Under the pieces are notes generated by a model. That model was not told where the DNA came from. It was given only the letters and a program-made list of their open reading frames with translations, and made no database searches. DNA of 8,664 nt from Tannerella sp. (GTDB taxonomy: Bacteria; Bacteroidota; Bacteroidia; Bacteroidales; Tannerellaceae). The stretch is taken from contig JAITQL010000060.1 in NCBI GenBank assembly GCA_031288935.1, positions 1 to 8,664 of the forward strand. The letters run 5' to 3'. Shown piece after piece: positions 1 through 5,477 of this stretch. Numbering within the stretch: position 1 is the stretch's first letter; each line of letters begins with the position of its first letter. The translations under genes were made by a program, and so were the position numbers.

Positions 1-58
1 TGCGAACGCGTTCGCAAACGGGAAAAATGATTTTTGGAGTTTGCGAACGCGTTCGCAA
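1..58. promoter_or_regulatory. Pair of identical palindromes, candidate operator
   Basis: Two copies of the perfect palindrome TGCGAACGCGTTCGCA lie at 1-16 and 42-57; the second extends to an 18-base palindrome (41-58). Their centres are 41 bases apart, close to four helical turns, which would put two dimers on the same DNA face. Size, symmetry and pairing resemble operators of LacI/GalR-type regulators, but the regulator is not visible and no exact known motif is recognised. The first copy may be cut by the window edge. The target is probably a gene just left of the window. Confidence 0.5.
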
Positions 59-272
59 GCATAAAAAATGAATGTTAACGCGCGCAGGGCGTTTTGAAAA
101 GGCCAAAAAAAACCGGCAACGCACGCTGCAAGGTTTGCCCGGCAGTCGAACGCATATTCATTTCCGCCCTCTCCTGCTGCATGGATGCTATTTTGCAGGA
201 AGGCCGTGAAAGATATTTTATCCGATAATAAAAGTCTCATTGCTGATTTGTATGAAATTTTTTTAACCCCCG

Positions 273-302
273 CAAAGTTAGCGCATTTTTTCCACGTGCA
301 AA
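273..302 (-). promoter_or_regulatory. Leftward Bacteroidetes-type promoter
   Basis: Read on the minus strand, TTTG (302-299) is followed after 18 bases by TAACTTTG (280-273), matching the Bacteroidetes -33 TTTG and -7 TAnnTTTG elements. It points to the left edge, so transcription would start near 265-268. If the target gene begins beyond the window, its leader would exceed 260 bases and include both palindromes at 1-58. Confidence 0.5.
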
Positions 303-631
303 AAAAAGAGGATTAAAATTCCAGGATCAGGCATTTTATATGAATATTTAACTTATAACATGGGGGAAGAAGTCCGGTGGAACCTGCACAAAACAAATTC
401 TTTTTTACGTGCAAATGATCTGAATTACATGAATTAATGATTGTCGGATGCGGATGTATAAACCGGGTAAACCGCACAAGTCTCCCGTTGGCGGAATCCG
501 CGCACGGATGCTGCGCAAACCGGCATAAAGGGAACGGGACGGCTACCGGTATCCCGTACATATACGGTTTGTTGCCCGTCTGTCAGCGCCTCTCTTTCCC
601 CGTCGGGTCTTTGGCGTCGCCGCCGCTGCAT

Positions 632-1501
632 TCAACCGTAGGAAAGAACGTACAGGATTTTGCCATCGGGCGTCAGTTTCATTATTTTTCTGCTTGACCC
701 GTAACGGAAGTATATCAGATAGAACGAGCCGTTCCTGTTTACCTGCATACTGTAACGGTTCACCTTGCAATGGCCGTATATCGACGCTTCAAACCCGTTT
801 TGCACGGCTTCCGGGACGGCCGACTCGTCGATTTGCCAGACGTGCGAAAGCCAGCGACAGTCGTCGTCGAAGGCAATGAGTTTGTATTCCATGCCGTCCA
901 GTATGCCGACCTGAATGCCGGGCGCTTCCGACCATACATCGAGAATGAGGGCATTGTGAAAGAGCCGTTCCACGGCGTCCGTCAGTTTGGAATCAAGGCG
1001 TACGGGCATGTCCGCATGCAACTGTCCGGCACGGGCTTTGAACAGGTGGCCGTAGCGCGAAAAATAAAGATGGAGGCCTTCGGCGCCGGACAGGCCGATC
1101 AGATAAACCGTTTCCATGCCGCAGCGTTCCAGGATGTGCGCGTCAAAAATCATGCAGTCGCCGTAACTGCATGTCGAAAAGGCCTCCAGAACGGGTTCTT
1201 CCAGCTCTTCGACCGGGATGTCCCGGCAACATTGCATCCAGTCCCCTTCCTCATCGAACCAGGCTTGATTCCGGTTCGAATACTGTATAAAATCAACCAT
1301 GTAGAACGGTAGAATTTGGCTCCATACGATTTCCCCGGCATCGGGATACCGCGAACGGAAAGCGGCCAGTACTTCTTCCGGCGCGGCGGCCGTGCCGCTT
1401 CCTCCGTATGCCTTGACACAAGCCTTTTCACAGCTGCAAAAAAGGAGGTGGCAAGCATATAACATGCCGACAAGACAGATTTTAAATTTCAATTCTTTCA
1501 T
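632..1501 (-). CDS. PepSY-like domain lipoprotein (tandem modules), function unknown
   Basis: A protein of 289 residues. The N-terminus (MKELKFK, then a hydrophobic stretch to about residue 21) is a signal peptide ending FCSC, so Cys24 is a plausible lipid-attachment site, although Phe sits where Leu is usual. The mature part matches the putative PepSY-like/DUF2874 family common in Bacteroidales. About residues 41-92 show the pattern P..V..AF...YPDA..I.W then WFD..GDW. A related half (IPVEELEEPVLEAF, Y149 GHLFKA) follows, and the pair recurs in degenerate form at about 166-219 and 229-283, ending in TPDGKIL. This gives two tandem modules. The frame is open up to an ATG at 1633, but that codon lies upstream of the promoter at 1578-1608; the ATG at 1501 has GGGAGAA just before it and starts a proper signal peptide. 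The gene is monocistronic as far as seen. It probably faces the periplasm or cell surface. The ligand is unknown. Confidence 0.82.
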   Translation of the reverse strand: MKELKFKICLVGMLYACHLLFCSCEKACVKAYGGSGTAAAPEEVLAAFRSRYPDAGEIVWSQILPFYMVDFIQYSNRNQAWFDEEGDWMQCCRDIPVEELEEPVLEAFSTCSYGDCMIFDAHILERCGMETVYLIGLSGAEGLHLYFSRYGHLFKARAGQLHADMPVRLDSKLTDAVERLFHNALILDVWSEAPGIQVGILDGMEYKLIAFDDDCRWLSHVWQIDESAVPEAVQNGFEASIYGHCKVNRYSMQVNRNGSFYLIYFRYGSSRKIMKLTPDGKILYVLSYG

Positions 1502-1519
1502 AACAGTGTTCTCCCTGTT
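1502..1519 (-). promoter_or_regulatory. Ribosome binding region of the lipoprotein gene
   Basis: In the mRNA the sequence AACAG-GGAGAACA-CTGTT lies directly before the ATG. The purine-rich GGAGAA is a good Shine-Dalgarno match and sits in the loop of a possible 5-bp stem. This supports the start at 1501 and is stronger than the sites of neighbouring genes. Confidence 0.5.
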
Positions 1520-1577
1520 TAAACGTTTTTCTATCGTGTATGATGCTTGAGCGGGGAATCTGCGATTCCCGACCGGG

Positions 1578-1608
1578 CAAATATATGGATTAAATCCGAA
1601 GGAACAAA
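1578..1608 (-). promoter_or_regulatory. Promoter of the PepSY-like lipoprotein gene
   Basis: On the minus strand TTTG (1608-1605) is followed after exactly 19 bases by TATATTTG (1585-1578), a textbook Bacteroidetes housekeeping promoter. The predicted start of transcription, near 1571, leaves a leader of about 70 bases before the ATG at 1501. The promoter lies inside the longer open frame that begins at 1633, which rules that upstream ATG out as the main start. Confidence 0.75.
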
Positions 1609-1748
1609 CGGCAAGTACGAAAAAAATCGGCATGTATCATCCATGAAAATGAATGGAATACCGGTTTATGGGCCATACGCCGGCCAAAAATTCTCCGGCA
1701 GGGAAAATATACGGAAAGTACGCGGACAGAAAGAGGTCTGGAACCGGT

Positions 1749-1797
1749 CCGCCGTACCGTCATGCGTCAACGGACAGCGGGGACGCCTGTACGGCGG
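1749..1797 (-). terminator. Nested inverted repeat behind lplA, possible terminator
   Basis: CCGCCGTAC (1749-1757) and GTACGGCGG (1789-1797) form a perfect 9-bp stem. Within it, GCGTC (1764-1768) and GACGC (1782-1786) can form a second stem. The structure begins about 12 bases beyond the lipoate ligase stop. No T-tract follows on the minus strand, so it would be an atypical intrinsic terminator or an mRNA 3'-end stabiliser. Confidence 0.35.
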
Positions 1798-1808
1798 CAG
1801 GGAGCGGA

Positions 1809-2456
1809 TCAGCAGGGAACGGTTTTCACGCCGTAGTAGCGTTCAAAAAAGGCAAGCAGTCTGGCTAAAAAATCCTCCGTGGAAGCCGTGTCGCCGGTCA
1901 GGTCGGCCAGGTTGACGACGGGGCTGGCTACGGACGCAATGCGTTTTCCGCGCAGGGCGGGGTCGTTGCGCAGGGCAAGGGACATGCAGCGGAGGTCGGT
2001 GCGGTGCAGCAGCGTGCCGTGAAAAAGAAACCGCTCCCGTCCGGCGTGCGCGGCCGTACCGGAAATCTTCATTCCTCCCTGCACAAGCAGTTCCTTCCTT
2101 GCACCAACCGTCGTTGCGATGCCGAACGAGCGCAGCGCATCCCTCAAAGGCTTTGTGAAATCCGTGTCCGGCAGCGCCTCCTCCCCGCGGGCAACGATGA
2201 AGGCGTAGTTGATGTTGCCGCGGTCGTGGTATACGGCGCCGCCGCCGGAGATGCGGCGAACCACCTCGATGCCCTGTTTGCGGCAGTAGTCCGTGTCCAC
2301 TTCCGCCTCGATCGCCTGATTGCGCCCGACGATTACGGAGGGGCGGTTGACATAGCGCAGCAGTCTGTCCGGCGCGGGCGGGGGTTCCGATAAAAAACGA
2401 CGCTCCAGCGCACTGTTGTGCGCCGGAGCGTCGGAAAAACTTCTCAGCAGCTGCAT
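1809..2456 (-). CDS. lplA: Lipoate-protein ligase A family protein, short form
   Basis: A cytosolic protein of 215 residues of the biotin/lipoate ligase fold. LplA activates lipoate with ATP and transfers it to lysines of 2-oxoacid dehydrogenase E2 and glycine-cleavage H proteins. Visible motifs are PSVIVGRNQ at 39-47, RRISGGGAVYHD at 67-78 (the lipoyl-AMP loop), GNINYAF at 80-86, MKISG at 129-133 with Lys130 as the expected catalytic lysine, and FLFHGTLL at 143-150. RIASVASPVVNL at 172-183 fits the family's usual K-S-V-x-S-x-V-x-N-L segment. It stops at 215 residues, so the C-terminal accessory domain of classical LplA (about 330 residues) is absent. KEL (121-123) stands where many members have NDL. 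Its ATG is 6 bases after the aldolase stop, so the two are cotranscribed. An octanoyl/lipoyl transferase of the LipM/LipL type is the main alternative role. Confidence 0.87.
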   Translation of the reverse strand: MQLLRSFSDAPAHNSALERRFLSEPPPAPDRLLRYVNRPSVIVGRNQAIEAEVDTDYCRKQGIEVVRRISGGGAVYHDRGNINYAFIVARGEEALPDTDFTKPLRDALRSFGIATTVGARKELLVQGGMKISGTAAHAGRERFLFHGTLLHRTDLRCMSLALRNDPALRGKRIASVASPVVNLADLTGDTASTEDFLARLLAFFERYYGVKTVPC

Positions 2457-2462
2457 CGGGCG

Positions 2463-3764
2463 CTATTCTACGTGAAAAGCTACCCGCAGGTCTTCCACTT
2501 CCTCGTCGGAAATGGGACTCAACTCGCCGATGGCCTTGGCCATGATCAGCGACTTGGCGCTAAATTCGGCCACTTCGAGGCGGTCAAAGGTTTGCAGCAG
2601 TCCGTCTCCCGTTACGATGAAGGAATCGTTGGCCAGCAGGATCGCCGGAATCGTCTTGAGCATTTCGGCGATCTCTCCGTTCTGCTCGTACTGCATGGCG
2701 AACTGAAGCGTCGGAATGTCCTTCAGGAAAATCCAGCTTTCGGGGATGGTACGCACGTTGATCTTCACGCCGGACGTACAGAAGCCCATCAGGTGCGGCG
2801 GCTGCGTGAGAATGATGGAGTTGATCTTCGGATTGGTCTGGTAAATGGCCTGGTGCAGGGCGACGGAACGGCTGGGCACCTTGCCGGCTTCGACCATGCC
2901 GTTTTTGACCTGCACGATGTTTTGCAGCTCGATGTCCCACCGCGGGACGCCGGGCGGGGTAATGAGAAAGTCGTTGCCGCGCCAGCGCACGGATACGGTG
3001 CCGTAGGAACCGATCATCAATCCCTGGTCGCAGGCGCGGCGGACGATGGTCACAATCCCGTCGCGGATGGCGCGTTCGTCTGCCGGATAGGTGACGTCCA
3101 TGAAATACGGGAAGTCGGTCGGAACAGCCCGTTCATGCTGCTCGATTTGCCGGTCGGTCAGGTAGGTCGGCTCGCCCAGAATCTTGGCGTTGATCAGCGT
3201 GCGCGCACAGAACTCCAGCGTCTCGAAACGCTGGTAGGCGTCCATGATGTCTTCGCCGCAAAGCACGACGCCGTGATTTTCCATGATGACGGCCTTGTAG
3301 TCCCGGTGTCCGGCAAACTCGGCGGCGATCTTCTCGCCCAGTGCATGGCTGCCGGGCACGTCGTAGGGGGCAAACCCGATCTTTCCGCAGATGTTTTTGG
3401 CTTGCGGGATGATGTTCGTATTCGGGATTTGCCCGGTAATGCTGAAGGATACCAGCGCCGGCGGATGTGCATGAATCACGGCCGTCATTTGCGGCCGCAT
3501 CTCGTAGATGGCCTTGTGAAAGGGAAATTCCGACGAGGGACGGTGCTGGCCGGCCACCGTGCCGTCGGGCTTGACGCATACAATGTCTTTCACCGTCAGC
3601 GATCCCTTGTCGATGGCCGCCGGCGTGATCCAGATGTCGCCGTTCCCGTCCCTGATGGAGATGTTCCCTCCCGAAGTCGTGGTCATGCCGCTTCGGTAGA
3701 TCCGGCTGATGACTACCTTGATCTGCTCGGCCGGGTGCATTAGTTTCGTGTCTATTTGCTTCAT
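2463..3764 (-). CDS. Two-domain class II aldolase/adducin family protein
   Basis: A cytosolic protein of 433 residues made of two consecutive class II aldolase/adducin domains; single-domain members such as FucA or RhaD have about 210-280. Domain 1 (about 10-208) has the phosphate-loop SGGN (31-34), Glu79 in PSSEFPFH, HAHP with His98 and His100, and ENHG with His164. These are the glutamate and three histidines that bind the divalent metal in L-fuculose-1-phosphate aldolase. Domain 2 (about 226-415) keeps the fold pattern (GSYGTVSVR, VPSRSVALHQAIY, SIILTQPP), but the four positions are Ser300, Leu319, Gln321 and Asp380, so it cannot bind metal the same way. The natural substrate is not determinable; a ketose or deoxyketose 1-phosphate is likely from the family. 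It lies 90 bases behind the dehydrogenase gene and 6 before lplA, so it is probably the middle gene of an operon. Confidence 0.85.
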   Translation of the reverse strand: MKQIDTKLMHPAEQIKVVISRIYRSGMTTTSGGNISIRDGNGDIWITPAAIDKGSLTVKDIVCVKPDGTVAGQHRPSSEFPFHKAIYEMRPQMTAVIHAHPPALVSFSITGQIPNTNIIPQAKNICGKIGFAPYDVPGSHALGEKIAAEFAGHRDYKAVIMENHGVVLCGEDIMDAYQRFETLEFCARTLINAKILGEPTYLTDRQIEQHERAVPTDFPYFMDVTYPADERAIRDGIVTIVRRACDQGLMIGSYGTVSVRWRGNDFLITPPGVPRWDIELQNIVQVKNGMVEAGKVPSRSVALHQAIYQTNPKINSIILTQPPHLMGFCTSGVKINVRTIPESWIFLKDIPTLQFAMQYEQNGEIAEMLKTIPAILLANDSFIVTGDGLLQTFDRLEVAEFSAKSLIMAKAIGELSPISDEEVEDLRVAFHVE

Positions 3765-3800
3765 ATTTAATTGGCTTTTTTAATCGTTTGACAAATTGCA

Positions 3801-3845
3801 GGGAGGGCGCGGCGCAACGGATACCGGATCCGTGCCCGTCCTCCC
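3801..3845. other. Imperfect hairpin between dehydrogenase and aldolase genes
   Basis: GGGAGG (3801-3806) pairs with CCTCCC (3840-3845), enclosing a perfect inner hairpin of ACGGAT (3817-3822), loop ACCGG, and ATCCGT (3828-3833). It occupies half of the 90-base gap. For minus-strand transcription no T-tract follows, so an RNA-processing or partial-attenuation role is as likely as termination. For plus-strand transcription it is followed by GTTTCTTTTT, but no plus-strand gene ends here. Confidence 0.4.
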
Positions 3846-3854
3846 GTTTCTTTT

Positions 3855-5129
3855 TCAGATATCCCCGGCGTGTGCAAGGAGATACGTTTCCGCTTCCACG
3901 TTCCAGAGGCCGTGATGCCGTTCGCACAGCCGGTGCAGTTCCGCAAACACGGGATTCGTTTCACCCAGCGCCTCAAACCCGGCAACGGGCGTCAGCGGGA
4001 GGTCGATATGCGTATAGATCAGTTTTTTTCCGCCCGGAATGGAGGGCAGGTTCATCGTCGTGTCGATGACGGCGTCGATGCCGCCGATGTGCGTGACCAG
4101 GCCGGCGGGGTCAAGCCCCTGTCCCATCATGTCCAGCGCCTCCTTCATGTCGTCCGTGTTTCCGCCGCTCGTTCCCACCACGTGCGTACCGGCGTAATGC
4201 ACATTATAGAAGTTAAGCGCCGCCTTGAAGCCGGTTTTGGCGGGGCCGGCAAAGAAGTTGAGGCACCCGTCGAAAGCCAGCAGCGCGTCGGCCTGTTCGA
4301 CGATGGGCGCGACGGGCGCAAAGACAAACACGTCGTCGTAGCCCTTTCCGCCGGTCAGCGCCTTGAGCGCGTCGACGGGATCGTCCAGCTGACCGGTGTT
4401 GACGTAGCGCAGTTCGATGCCGTTGCGGGCGGCTTCGGCGGGACTGTAGAGCAGCGCGGCGCGGTCGAGGCGTGTCCGGTCAATGTCGGTGACTGCGATG
4501 AAGCGGGGTTTGCGGCCGGTACGGTGGATGGCGTAATTGATGGCCGCCAGTCCCATCGGGCCGACGCCGGCCAGGATGGCCATGTTCCCGCCGTCGCGGA
4601 TTTCCATCCGGTGGAGATACGATCCCGGCGTGGTGTGATAGTTTGCGTGCATGGCTCCGATGACGCACGACAGCGGCTCGGCCAGCGAGGCCGGGTAATA
4701 GCCGTCGCCCGTGTAGTGCAGCAGACAGCCGTTGGCCATCACCGCGTTCGGGATAACGACATGCGTGGCGTCGCCGCCGATGTAGCGGTAGGAGTATCCC
4801 GGCGCGCTCAGGATGCCGACGGGGCCTTGCGCGTCGTTCAGCGCCGGCTGGATCGAAAACTTGTCTCCTGCCTTGAACGCATGACGCCAGGCGGCGCCCA
4901 CTTCAACGATTTCGCCCGCAAACTCGTGGCCGATGATGACCGGGCGCTGCTGCACGTCCCGCGGCACGCGCTTGTGAATGTCCGCCTCGTGCGTCGCCTT
5001 GTAGGACGACATGCAGATACTGTCGCACACGACTTTTGCCAGGATTTCATCTTCTCCAACGGGGGGCAGCTCAAATGTCTCCAGACGGAGATCGTTCTTG
5101 CCGTATAGTCTCACTGCTTTCGTCTTCAT
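3855..5129 (-). CDS. Zinc-dependent medium-chain dehydrogenase, L-sorbose-1-phosphate reductase-like
   Basis: A cytosolic oxidoreductase of 424 residues in the medium-chain (alcohol dehydrogenase) superfamily. The GroES-like domain (about 1-160) carries probable catalytic zinc ligands Cys39, His68 with Glu69 in GHEFAGEIVEVG (67-78), and Glu151 in AEPLSCV. The Rossmann domain (about 180-330) has GVGPMG with Gly188, Gly190 and Gly193. The four-cysteine structural zinc lobe is missing. Wording such as RLYGKNDLRLETFELP at the start, IGGDATHVVIPN, NFFAGP and VGTSGGNTDDM resembles SorE, which interconverts L-sorbose 1-phosphate and D-glucitol 6-phosphate. I recognise this from memory; the substrate here could be another ketose phosphate or polyol. 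It is the first gene of the operon with the class II aldolase. The ATG at 5129 follows a canonical promoter by about 25 bases, making a short leader. Confidence 0.83.
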   Translation of the reverse strand: MKTKAVRLYGKNDLRLETFELPPVGEDEILAKVVCDSICMSSYKATHEADIHKRVPRDVQQRPVIIGHEFAGEIVEVGAAWRHAFKAGDKFSIQPALNDAQGPVGILSAPGYSYRYIGGDATHVVIPNAVMANGCLLHYTGDGYYPASLAEPLSCVIGAMHANYHTTPGSYLHRMEIRDGGNMAILAGVGPMGLAAINYAIHRTGRKPRFIAVTDIDRTRLDRAALLYSPAEAARNGIELRYVNTGQLDDPVDALKALTGGKGYDDVFVFAPVAPIVEQADALLAFDGCLNFFAGPAKTGFKAALNFYNVHYAGTHVVGTSGGNTDDMKEALDMMGQGLDPAGLVTHIGGIDAVIDTTMNLPSIPGGKKLIYTHIDLPLTPVAGFEALGETNPVFAELHRLCERHHGLWNVEAETYLLAHAGDI

Positions 5130-5154
5130 TATTTTACAATTTAAAAATTCCCTG

Positions 5155-5184
5155 CAAATGTAAGCATATTATTCAAGATTCAAA
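5155..5184 (-). promoter_or_regulatory. Promoter of the dehydrogenase-aldolase-lplA operon
   Basis: On the minus strand TTTG (5184-5181) is followed after 18 bases by TACATTTG (5162-5155), matching the Bacteroidetes promoter. The TTTG is contributed by one unit of the ATTCAAAG repeat cluster read on the other strand. Transcription would start near 5148, about 20 bases before the ATG at 5129. Confidence 0.65.
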
Positions 5185-5208
5185 GATTCAAAAATTCAAT
5201 GATTCAAG
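5171..5208. repeat. ATTCAAAG-type short tandem repeat cluster
   Basis: Five successive 7-8 base units read ATTCAAG, ATTCAAAG, ATTCAAAA, ATTCAATG, ATTCAAG. Related units recur at 8282-8305, after the rhamnosidase gene. The unit length drifts between 7 and 8, so this is a degenerate tandem array. It overlaps the -33 element of the dehydrogenase promoter. Confidence 0.7.
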
Positions 5209-5228
5209 TAATCTATTCTTTTTTATGC

Positions 5229-5240
5229 CCCCCGCGGGGG
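5229..5240. repeat. Perfect 12-base GC palindrome
   Basis: CCCCCGCGGGGG is a perfect self-complementary block in an otherwise AT-rich intergenic stretch, preceded by TTCTTTTTTATGC. It has no loop, so a hairpin would need to open the middle bases. It could be a protein-binding site or the core of a terminator for leftward read-through, since an A-rich/T-rich run flanks it. Function is not determinable. Confidence 0.4.
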
Positions 5241-5252
5241 ACGGTTTATACT

Positions 5253-5363
5253 TTGTCTGAACACGATTTTCAAGATTAACAGGATAACAGGATTTCGTCG
5301 CTGTCATCAGCGTATTCTGTAATCCTGTAATCCTGTTAATCCTTTTAATCGTGTTCAAGACAA
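5253..5363. repeat. 111-base imperfect palindromic element (REP/MITE-like)
   Basis: The left arm (5253-5294) and right arm (5321-5363) are inverted copies. Matching blocks from the outside in are TTGTCT, GAACACGATT, GATTAACAGGAT and ACAGGATT, interrupted by a one-base bulge, one poorly matched block of five bases and one mismatch. About 37 of 42 positions can pair. The 26-base centre holds its own small hairpin, CGCTG-TCAT-CAGCG (5299-5312). No coding capacity is seen. It resembles the palindromic repeats that occur in many copies in bacterial intergenic regions, although copy number cannot be seen here. Confidence 0.75.
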
Positions 5364-5409
5364 TGAACAATGGTTGGAACCGGCCGCCGGTGCGACCAAT
5401 CGCAATGCT

Positions 5410-5443
5410 TTTGGGGCTAACATGAAATAAATCCCTATATTTG
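5410..5443 (+). promoter_or_regulatory. Promoter of the GH78 rhamnosidase gene
   Basis: TTTG (5410-5413) is followed after 22 bases by TATATTTG (5436-5443). The -7 box is a perfect TAnnTTTG match; the spacer is slightly longer than at the other promoters. Transcription would begin near 5450, about 28 bases before the ATG at 5478. The spacing is the main weakness and may indicate activator dependence. Confidence 0.55.
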
Positions 5444-5477
5444 CGCTTTCATTATCATAAACAAGCAGATCACTCAA

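Larger units (their letters stand above)
1..631. other. Gene-poor region left of the lipoprotein gene
   Basis: This stretch of about 630 bases carries no reading frame that looks like a known protein. Bases 1-430 are mostly AT-rich with homopolymer runs, unlike the coding regions. It holds the twin palindromes at 1-58, a leftward promoter at 273-302, and two copies of a T-run followed by ACGTGCAAA (286-302 and 407-415 with the preceding T-run). A weak hairpin, CCGTA-CATA-TACGG, lies at 554-567, downstream of the lipoprotein stop. It is the only terminator-like structure seen for that gene and lacks a T-tract in the right direction. Confidence 0.6.
1502..1808. other. Intergenic region between lipoate ligase and lipoprotein gene
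   Basis: These 307 bases separate two minus-strand genes. They contain the lipoprotein promoter (1578-1608), a 7-bp-stem hairpin at the predicted transcript start (1554-1570), a GCCGG/CCGGC short inverted repeat near 1680-1702, and a larger nested inverted repeat at 1749-1797 behind the lipoate ligase. No protein-like reading frame is seen. Confidence 0.7.
5130..5477. other. Divergent intergenic region between dehydrogenase and rhamnosidase
   Basis: This 348-base AT-rich region separates genes that diverge from it. From the left it holds the dehydrogenase promoter (5155-5184), a cluster of ATTCAAAG-type repeats (5171-5208), a 12-base GC palindrome (5229-5240), a 111-base palindromic element (5253-5363) and the rhamnosidase promoter (5410-5443). 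No protein-like frame is present. Base composition changes sharply from the flanking GC-rich genes. Confidence 0.75.

Noticed and set aside
1..16. Palindrome as a chromosome-partition (parS) or dif site
   Set aside because: It lacks the GTTnCACGTGnAAC core of parS and the dif arm pattern, and two copies at helical spacing fit an operator better.
434..631. Open frame continuing directly after the lipoprotein TGA stop (65 codons, same frame)
   Set aside because: It starts with ATG right after TGA, which could suggest read-through or a split gene. However, the peptide (many Arg, no family pattern) does not continue the PepSY-like domain, which already ends normally at TPDGKIL and a short tail.
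770..1312. Plus-strand frame of 180 codons opposite the lipoprotein gene
   Set aside because: Antisense shadow without family resemblance or initiation signals.
1502..1633. Upstream ATG at 1633 as start of the lipoprotein gene
   Set aside because: The canonical promoter at 1578-1608 lies downstream of this ATG, and the 44 extra residues would bury the signal peptide.
2418..3743. Plus-strand open frame (441 codons) opposite the aldolase gene
   Set aside because: Antisense shadow of the aldolase frame; low-complexity, Val/Asp/Gly/His-rich translation with no recognisable family, while the minus strand has intact motifs.
3870..5108. Plus-strand open frame (412 codons) opposite the dehydrogenase gene
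   Set aside because: Mirror of the dehydrogenase codons, with no start signal or domain; explained by high GC at third positions.
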